From Notospermus geniculatus (Eukaryota; Nemertea; Pilidiophora; Heteronemertea; Lineidae): a DNA stretch of 64,000 nt. The position numbers were made by a program, and so were the translations under genes. Shown here one piece after another: positions 56,820 to 64,000 of this stretch. The notes under the pieces were generated by a model. The model worked only from the letters and a program-made list of their open reading frames with translations, did no database searches and was not told the DNA's origin. Location: NCBI GenBank assembly GCA_002633025.1, contig NMRB01001472.1, forward strand, positions 27,092-91,091, in the 5' to 3' direction. Every line of letters begins with the position of its first letter. Within the stretch, counting starts at the first letter, position 1.

Positions 56820-57110
56820 GGGGAAAAATCTTCGTCCGAAGCTTCATCCTGAGAAGATTTGACGCTGATTCAATGTCTGACAGGCAGCATTCACCATTGT
56901 TAGAACCCCCAGAGACACACCCAGTCTTCACTTCTCTTTACCCTCCTGGCACGTACAGGGATATTTCGTACGAAGCTTCTTCGTCTGGAGCTGATCTGAC
57001 GCTGGTTCGGCCTAAATGCCTTTGAAGACACGCAGCACTCGCCATTGGTGGAACCCAGACACACCCAGTCTTCACTTCGCTGCTCTTTACCCTCCTGGCA
57101 TGTCCATGTC
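56820..57110 (+). repeat. Two diverged tandem units, about 150 bp
   Basis: ACACACCCAGTCTTCACTTC and TTTACCCTCCTGGCA occur in both units, preceded by GACGCTG and GCA-CACTCGCCATTG blocks. Confidence 0.7.
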
Positions 57111-57569
57111 AAATTGACTAGTCCATTCCATTAGTAATCTCGTCTGCCTGTACATCAACCGCTCAGAACTGACTGCTTTTTCCATCCCTACATTGAAGAG
57201 TTCTGTGACCAGCAAATATCTCGATGACATTCTCCCTTCCTGCCTGCCAATCTGTCCATCTCAAACCTCCCGATATGGCTGGACAACCCATTTCCTGGCC
57301 GCCTGAGCGCCAGCGGCTTATTTACCTTGCTATTCATACCTGACAGAAAAGAAATGACCGGATCAGAGAGAAGTCCTTAGGACAGGTAATGGCATCGAAT
57401 AAGATTGCAAACATTGTCTACAGACGGAAAAACTACATCATTAATCTGATCTCAGTATGCCGTATCTTCTTTCGACATGTTTTCTGGTCAGTTGCTTTCT
57501 GGTCTTGAGAGGAGGATTACGACTGTTTCGCCATACCGCTGGGCGTCATCACAGCAATATGTCGGGAAA

Positions 57570-58012
57570 AAGACTATCACTGCTCTCCATTCCACTTCCG
57601 AGTGGCGCGAGGTTTATGAACGACAGCGCCGCAACGGCTGGTTCAAATTTGATATACCATACATCAATCGATTTGTCTTTTTTGCCGCTACAGCCATCAT
57701 CACTGCCATTTTCCCGAAAAACGTGACAGAAAAAAGTTCTTTCACAAATCACAGTTTGTGTTTACGGCAGAAATGGCGGCCATTTTGAAATGACGCAATG
57801 CATCGCGCACGTGTAAACTGCACTGAACAGCATAACGAAATGAAATTGGTTTTGAGAAAGGGATCCGTTATGCCGGCCTTACGCGAAAAATGAAGATAGC
57901 AGAAAGATACCGAGAAGAAAGACAAGTCAATATGGTATGTCGAATTTGACCCAGCCGTTGCGGAGATATCGGCTGAAAACCTCGCGCCACTGGGATGTGG
58001 GATGAAGTGTAG
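57570..58012. repeat. Inverted repeat, arms of about 100 bp
   Basis: GGCGCGAGGTTTATGAACGA ... CGCAACGGCTGGTTCAAATT at 57603-57653 is inverted at 57925-57995 (AATTTGACCCAGCCGTTGCG). Open frames in the left arm are probably noise. Confidence 0.65.
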
Positions 58013-58559
58013 TTATTAGGCTTCGAGAACTTGACAGGAGTCCACTCATATCAATTCTTCCGTATATTCACTCCTTATGACGGCCCCCTTTTTCTCTCCT
58101 CACAAATGACGTCCACTTTTTGCATAATCCTGGAGTCGGTTTTCGCCGACATCCCAGCATTAGGCTTATTCTCCCCGACTGAGCTCGGGGGGCTTCGTTT
58201 TTTGACGAGTCGTTCTCTCCAATCATCGTCTTGTATCCGATAACAATGGTACAAACAGAAGAAATATCAAAGCTCTATAAGTCACTGACGACAGCACTTC
58301 TACATTTTCCATGTGACATGTCATCCTACGCTGATTTCCATATTTTCCATTTGAAGAGAGTCACAGGCTTCCCTTTACAACTCCTCTCAGTAAACTCCTT
58401 AGAGAATAGAGTGCAGCTCTCTCATAGTTGAGTGCATTCTGAATGTCTTTGGGTTGACGTTACCTACATTCAGCTACTGGGTTGCCTTTCAAGGAAATAG
58501 TAAGGATCGTATATTTTTTGATGGCTGCGTTCACTGACTTGTCATTGGTTGATAAACCC

Positions 58560-58900
58560 AGGGCGCCACTAAGACAGTGGTGTAAAAGGTGTAGATGTCG
58601 TCTCATCCTATTGAACAGGACACCCAGTATCTATAGGGTAACGGTTGACTGTAAGGGACAAGGATAGGGGCAAGTAAAAGACCCCATCCAAGTGAGGAAC
58701 ATGGGTAGCTTGTGATGGCCTCCTCCGTACTTACCAGGGCCAATAATGCTATAGCGTCGGCCCTGACGGAAAAATGAAATACAATGACAAGGAGTTAGGG
58801 TTAGAATTAGTAGTAGGCTTCAGGGGTCAGTGGTAGGAGGCCAGGTATTATGGGTTGTGGGACAGGGGTTAGGATTCAGAGTGGACGACATTCACCCCTT
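58560..58900 (+). mobile_element. SINE body, second copy, with GACGACATTCACCC tail
   Basis: GTAAAAGACCCCATCCAAGT, GATGGCCTCCTCC and GTCGGCCCTGACGGAAAAA match the minus-strand SINE at 9833-10103; the tRNA head is degraded. A G-rich TTAGGGTTAG stretch and GACGACATTCACCCCTT follow, as at 1085-1206. Confidence 0.65.
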
Positions 58901-59880
58901 CGGCGTCAGTGGTATTTCGATAACGCTGAAGACTGCCAGAAAGCAGCCGTTCTCTTATTGGTAATAAGACTGAGAGGAATATGATACAGAAGACTGATGG
59001 CGCATGTCGGTTATTAGGAACTAGATTACAATAAAACGTCGGTCATTTACTTATGAGCAAGACTGTCATAAAGGTAGCTGTATCGTCTAGGAATTATCCC
59101 TGGCTCAATATACGACTTATGATTATTCTGGCAGAGAATTGATTTGTGAATCTCATACCCATCAGGTGGCAATGGACTGATCATTAGTGGCAGATTAATT
59201 AAGAAACCACAGAACTATTAATTACTGCTGGCTCGCGTGTCGCAGAAAGCGGAGTGCAATCTTCTAAAGTAATGTTACCTACTGTTGTGGCAATGGCATC
59301 ATGACAGCTCGGCTGCTTCCTTAATGGGGGATATGCCAAGCTGTGTGATGGCTCATCGCATCGCGTGGGCGCGGCGGCCATCAGCCTCGTTCCTCGTCTT
59401 GCAAGGAATGTGGGGCGAACGGTACTGGCGACTTCTTCTTAGACTGAGGCACTCAGTCTCTGTCATACCCATGCGCGAACTGCGCAGCATTACAGAGACT
59501 GAGACCAACCTCAACAATTTTTGTTACGAGAATACCGAAATCCTGGTATCGATGCTGATTGGTCGATTTTGAATCCAGATGTTTACAGCCATGCTGATTG
59601 GCCGTTTTTGGGAGTCACATGATTGCAAAATGGCGGCCCTCTATCTAACGAACTTCAGTTCAGTCAGACAGAAGCAAAGCTTGGTAATACCTTGATCGCA
59701 CCATGGAGGTCTTTCCCCGCAGCACTGATGATCTGATCCTCCATCAGTGACACTGAAGGAGATATACACAGGACAGTTGTGTCGTCCTTATTGAGAAATT
59801 TGCCAAAGACCGATGCCGCGGCCGGGATATGATGGGGCAGTCGTGCGCAAAGCAGCACCACAAAAGTTTTAGACGTTGTG
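58900..59880. other. Upstream region of the peptide GPCR
   Basis: No coding exon recognised. GCTGATTGGTCG and GCTGATTGGCCG near 59553 and 59595 contain CCAAT boxes on the minus strand; whether they serve a promoter is unknown. Confidence 0.3.
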
Positions 59881-59914
59881 GCCAGACCCTCGGTTGTTAG
59901 ATCGAGGGTCTGGC
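59881..59914. repeat. Perfect 12-bp stem hairpin
   Basis: GCCAGACCCTCG and CGAGGGTCTGGC are separated by a 10-base loop. It lies 31 bases before the 3' splice site of the peptide receptor exon. Confidence 0.75.
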
Positions 59915-59929
59915 TGCGCGAGACTATCA

Positions 59930-59945
59930 TCTTCTCTATTTTCAG
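59930..59945 (+). other. 3' splice site before the peptide receptor exon
   Basis: TCTTCTCTATTTTCAG followed by GTGCCC, 56 bases before the ATG. It suggests an upstream 5' untranslated exon. Confidence 0.5.
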
Positions 59946-60001
59946 GTGCCCTTTGATGCGACTTCTTGCCTACACCGGAAATAGTGTCAAGGTCATCAAT
60001 C

Positions 60002-61312
60002 ATGGCTGACGGCATCGACGCCGACCCACAACAAATTGATCTTATCGCAAGATGGGTGGACGACAACGTGGTAAACGGAACGGTCAACGTACAGCACATA
60101 ATCCGCAAACCTCTACAGTACATCTACCCTCTTTTCATCTTCCTTCACGCCCTGACGGCGCTAGGGGGTCTCGGAGGGAACATCGGAATGATAGTCATCA
60201 TCGTCCGCAAAAAACTATACAGTGACCCTGTTTACTTCTTCATGGCAAACCTGGCCATCTCCGACATCATCAAATCCGTCTTCGTGCTCCCGCTGACGCT
60301 CACCAACCTAATGATGACCAACTGGGTCTTTGACAGCTTTATCTGTTTCTTCCTTCCAATGTTGCAGAGCTTTCCTGTTCACGTATCTATGCTGACCTTC
60401 CTTATGATTGCAATTGACAGATACCGGACGATCGTCTACCCTATGAAATCTCGGGTGCCCGCTACACTCTGCGCCATCGGTGTTTGGGTGGTGTCGGTCT
60501 GCATAGTCCTTCCACACGCTGTCTACTTGAAATACATCGATTTAGGAACACTTGGCGAGGCTTTAAAGAACGAAGGAATATGTTACGTCAGTTTTGAAAA
60601 ACATTATGAGGAATACGTACGCGCGATGTTCGTGATTATGTACGCGCTCCCTCTGGCGGTGTGTGCGTTCTTGTACGTTAAGACCTCTGCGGAGATCAAG
60701 GCTCGGGAGGTCGCCAATCCGCCGGAGATACCTCAGCACTACCGCCCCTCCATCAGGGACGAGAATTCAAGGGCCATGAGCATGAGCGAGGCGTCGTATC
60801 ACTCTCGCGTCACGTGGTCCACATGTGATGTGGAGCGAAGGGTGGAACCAGAGGGCGCCAGTGGTGAATCGTCTCAGATCAACTCATTCATGGAGCGCTC
60901 CTGTCAGGACAGTGATGACGAAATTGACGTTATGAAGGAGAAGCGAACACAAAAGTACATGATCAGCATGGTGACGATTTTCGGTTTGTGTTGGTGTCCG
61001 TTGAACATTATGTATCTGGTCACGCCTTTCCTGGTTCCGGAGGAAACCGAACAAATAGAAAAACTAATGGATATATTCTTTATCACCTTCTCATGGTTCG
61101 GTTTCCTGAGTACGTGCAGCAACCCACTGCTGTTCGCCTCCTGGCGGATGTCGGACACAGCCAAGGACAGGTTACGTGGGTATTTTAGATTCAGCAACCG
61201 GCGGAGAGAGAGCGCACACTCGCAGGTGAGTAGGTGTACAGAGATTTGCAGTGGTCAGAGCGGACTTTGCTCCAAGGAGAAGTCGGAGGACGTCAGCAGG
61301 GCGTATGTCTGA
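60002..61312 (+). CDS. Class A peptide GPCR, GPR83/NPY-receptor-like
   Basis: 436-residue seven-helix receptor on one exon. The longest frame begins upstream with TTG at 59966, so I take the ATG at 60002, in strong context (ATCATGG). Landmarks counted from there: N25 glycosylation site, GN at 59-60 (helix 1), D88 in NLAISD, C115-C194 bridge, DRY 139-141, W162, P217, CWCP 330-333 and SNPLLF near 373-378. The last is NPxxF where most receptors have NPxxY. The RVPATLCAIGVW and LPHAVYLKY segments resemble GPR83 and NPY-family receptors. The third cytoplasmic loop is long (about 85 residues) and serine-rich and acidic. The ligand is unknown. It has no amine-binding aspartate in helix 3, so a peptide or orphan receptor is likely. 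Confidence 0.9.
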   Translation: MADGIDADPQQIDLIARWVDDNVVNGTVNVQHIIRKPLQYIYPLFIFLHALTALGGLGGNIGMIVIIVRKKLYSDPVYFFMANLAISDIIKSVFVLPLTLTNLMMTNWVFDSFICFFLPMLQSFPVHVSMLTFLMIAIDRYRTIVYPMKSRVPATLCAIGVWVVSVCIVLPHAVYLKYIDLGTLGEALKNEGICYVSFEKHYEEYVRAMFVIMYALPLAVCAFLYVKTSAEIKAREVANPPEIPQHYRPSIRDENSRAMSMSEASYHSRVTWSTCDVERRVEPEGASGESSQINSFMERSCQDSDDEIDVMKEKRTQKYMISMVTIFGLCWCPLNIMYLVTPFLVPEETEQIEKLMDIFFITFSWFGFLSTCSNPLLFASWRMSDTAKDRLRGYFRFSNRRRESAHSQVSRCTEICSGQSGLCSKEKSEDVSRAYV

Positions 61313-61723
61313 CTAGAGCTGAATGAGGCAAGAAGAGCAAGAAAATCGTTGAGCGAGGATTATACTTTACAGTAAAAGAACTTAGGTGCGTCACAACTGA
61401 CTGAGCTTTGCCAGGTGTAGGCCTAGTTGTCGTTCAGACGAAAGAGACGTTGGACAACGCCGTGCCGTGCACATGTTGTCCGAATTTCAGGTGCTAAACG
61501 TCGAGAATTCTCTACTCTCTCTGTTTTCCGGCCCACCAATAGAAGGTTGGGATGCAAGGACGGCATCCATTGGGTTGAATGTGACATTTGTCAGATGCAC
61601 CAGAAGCCATAGGCCTACAGTGAGGTTCATTTGCATCGCAGTTACCGAAGTGAACAAATATTAGAAAGAAAGACGGCTTTGGATGATCATTAAGGGTGGT
61701 AAAGCCAGACTTGTAGTATAAGC
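61313..61723. other. 3' flank of the peptide receptor
   Basis: No AATAAA close to the stop; the first clear one is far downstream (near 62535). No other gene recognised. Confidence 0.3.
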
Positions 61724-61975
61724 GAAGTCGTCTCCGAATTTCGCAAATTTTCGACCCCAACCGGGGTCTTCCTCAGGCACTTTCTAGTAGAGATTATAGT
61801 AGAGATCCTTTCTAGTAGAGATCCCAGATCCACTTCTGGGATCTCTACATTCACTTCTGGGATCTCAACTAGAAAGTGCCTGAGGAAGAACCCGGTTGGG
61901 GTCGAAAATTTGCGAAATTCGGAGACGACTTTACTTACTATCATTTTGTGTGTCGTTTTTTGTGCTCTATGTTGG
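61724..61975. mobile_element. GTCGTCTCCGAATTTCGC foldback element
   Basis: Arms of about 75 bases: GTCGTCTCCGAATTTCGCAA, GACCCCAACCGGGGTC and CCTCAGGCACTTTCTAGT, inverted on the right. The centre is a GATCCCAGA / TCTGGGATC tandem. Related to 49280-49452. Confidence 0.8.
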
Positions 61976-63327
61976 ATATCAAAGCCAGAATTCACAATGA
62001 TTCTCGCGGATTCAGTCTCGTCTAGGCCCTTGTAGGCCCTATTAGTATGTGCTATTAGGGAGGGAATAACTTCCAATCCCGATGCTGAAGATTGTTTTCC
62101 ACCGATCCCTTTCTGGAAGGGTTGGGGGTTGGTTGATATAAGAAGTGTAATTGGTGCTTTACTGGTCAGATACATCCAGGTTCAATGGCGGCAGACCTCA
62201 CGATCAGTCTAGCTAGGTATCTGCCCGCATTTTGCTTAATACTCGGCTCAGACGCTTTGAAAGGGAGGAGGCCATTACTTGTGGCAGTGGCTGATCTCCT
62301 CTCTCTGATGGGAGACGGATAAACTTTGGCCCGTATTCTAGAAGCCTCCTTAACTCTAAGGCCCACTTTAAGCTTTTGTATTCTGCCTGGAAACAATAGC
62401 TCAAGGTAAACCTTAGAGTTAAAGGGGAACTGACCAGTTTGCCAACCAAACTGAGCCACCTACAGCTCCAAATGCCTTATGATATCACTTCAGGACTCAC
62501 AAAAATTTGATTTGAAAATCTCCACCCATTTCCGAAATAAACACCAAAATGTAATTTTCGAATTCAAATTTCCCGCTCTTTTCACACATTTGAGTGATGT
62601 CATACACCTTCTAGAACACGGCTCCTTGAGGGCAGATTCGTAGCTGGACCGACGGGTTACAAACGAAATGCTGATGACGTGTAATAATTGTAGATGTATG
62701 ACATTGTATTGTATATTTCTATAAGAAAATTATGTTTTCTGTATTATACATGGGTTCATTGAGCAAAAATGAACAGTTATATGATTCTAACCATAAAAGA
62801 ATCAAACATGATTCCTTTATGTTCTAACTTGTTCATACCATACCCGGTAGATATTCAATATGTTGTTACGTTGTGCTACGTTCAAAGGGATAGTCAAAGC
62901 TTTATTTGCTCTGAACTCGAGAATGAGAGATTTCAATGTAAGATCGAATCCATCTAATGTCCCTATGGCACGCAAAAAGTGTTCAGAGGATGCCTTTGAT
63001 AAAATTGAAGTTCATGTAACAGTAACTCAACATACGGACTGATGTTAAAATGTTCCCAGCAATGACGACTTGTGAATGCAAATTTGGCGTGTTGCTAAGT
63101 GCTTGGTCTTGAGATCTCCTATCAGAATTCAAAGTGGGCGATCATTTGGCGTTGATTCCAGTCATGAAATATTCCAATCTGGCCACAATAGTGCCCTAAG
63201 ATGATTTGAAATATGCGAATTCTAATCTGATGTGTGCGTGTTGTTGAATGGTGGGTGAAATGTGGAGCCTGTGTGTCGATGGTAAAGTGTACATTCACAT
63301 GCTGTAGTCTTTTCCTATTCTGCTTAA
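61976..63327. other. No gene recognised
   Basis: Short inverted pieces: TTAACTCTAAGG near 62347 against CCTTAGAGTTAA near 62409, and a bare ATAAAAGAATCAAACATG / CATGATTCCTTTATG pair at 62793-62822. No convincing frame. Confidence 0.4.
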
Positions 63328-63463
63328 AGCGGATTGTTCGCGTCTGTCCAAAGTGAAACAAAAATCAACCCGTTTTATTCGTAACAACAACTGGTAAATA
63401 CATTGCCGCGGCCGCTCATGAAACTGTTCTGTGGAATCTTTGACTCGGCGCGAATAGTCCGCT
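63328..63463. mobile_element. MITE, AGCGG ends, TTAA target duplication
   Basis: AGCGGATTGTTCGCG at the left pairs with CGCGAATAGTCCGCT at the right; TTAA lies on both sides (63324-63327, 63464-63467). 136 bp. Shares only the first five bases with the element at 48160. Confidence 0.82.
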
Positions 63464-63735
63464 TTAACTTTAGACCAGTGGACAAGTAGAGTGCAAAAGT
63501 AGTTTAGGAAAAGACATCCGTTTGCCAACGATGGGAACAACAGAAAACACGTGTTGTTGGGTAATTTGATGGTGCTCATTCCAAAACTGCAATGTTCTGG
63601 ATGATAGCGTTGCAGATTAACCCTCCGTCGGCCAGTTGAACATACATATATACTGAATCAACGAAACGTACGCAAAAATCCATCGTAGAAAGTTAAAGCC
63701 ACACTGTATTTCAATTCAAAATGTGCTTACGTCGT

Positions 63736-63890
63736 CCGAAGTTAGTGTAGTGTGAAATATACTATGCTCTATCTGACTACATAGAGCTCTGCCTGCAGTT
63801 TTTTCGATGTGTGCTGAAAACCAGGTCTACTTGATTCTTTGAAGTACGTTTCAGGCAAACATTTTGAGGACCTTCACAGGGCTATGAGAC
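63736..63890. repeat. Inverted dispersed copy of 56570-56715
   Basis: GAAGTACGTTTCAGGCAAAC, TTTTCAGCACACA-type blocks and ACTATGCTCTA occur in reverse order at 56570-56715. Confidence 0.75.
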
Positions 63891-64000
63891 CGTTAAATGC
63901 ATTCTCCGAACACTTTGAAAATAGGGTAAAATTCGATACAGTGGCTTTAAAGATCTGCGCAGGTGGTGGTTTACTGATGTTACTTAAAGGTGATAAAAAC

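Noticed and set aside
57457-57788. Two overlapping plus-strand frames of about 90-100 codons
   Set aside because: They lie in one arm of an inverted repeat and match no family; overlapping frames in two phases suggest chance.
59966-60001. Twelve extra N-terminal codons of the peptide GPCR
   Set aside because: They begin with TTG, which is not a normal animal start, and lie just after a likely splice acceptor. The ATG at 60002 has strong context.

Overview
The window is animal nuclear DNA. It holds intronless seven-helix receptor exons preceded by good 3' splice sites, a spliced SWIM/YqaJ gene, a THAP zinc-finger exon, tRNA-derived SINEs, AATAAA signals, and very many short palindromic transposons. 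Frequent TACATGTA runs, strong local duplication and transposon indels between near-identical copies suggest a highly heterozygous marine invertebrate, perhaps an invertebrate deuterostome (amphioxus, echinoderm or hemichordate). The sequence alone does not fix the species.

Only two genes look intact. A 424-residue biogenic-amine GPCR lies at 5155-6429 (+). A 436-residue peptide-type GPCR (GPR83/NPY-like) lies at 60002-61312 (+), starting at an ATG 36 bases inside the longest open frame, which begins with TTG. They are 54 kb apart and nothing links their function. At the left edge (106-3973) two broken genes converge: a THAP-domain exon (+) with a stop codon inside its zinc-binding motif, and a spliced SWIM/YqaJ nuclease-like gene (-) broken by a frameshift and a repeat insertion. 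Both sit inside an imperfect inverted repeat.

Almost everything else is repeats. 6.4-25.3 kb: foldback elements, including a four-level nest at 6787-7582, several insertions flanked by TTAA, a minisatellite with an element inside it, and a 3 kb foldback element (22199-25260). 26.1-42.1 kb: one ~7-8.5 kb block present twice in tandem (A, 26122-33276; B, 33610-42113), each copy carrying private insertions, so the other copy is an empty site. 42.7-47.1 kb: a second tandem duplication ending in a satellite with a 294-bp higher-order repeat running into an assembly gap. 49.7-52.0 and 52.7-55.1 kb: two more tandem duplications, one joined at a single N, which raises the possibility that two haplotypes were laid end to end. 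55-64 kb: further foldback elements around the second receptor.

Assembly gaps are at 1439-1703, 14623-14658 and 46785-47151, with single Ns at 3974, 50476 and 55606.
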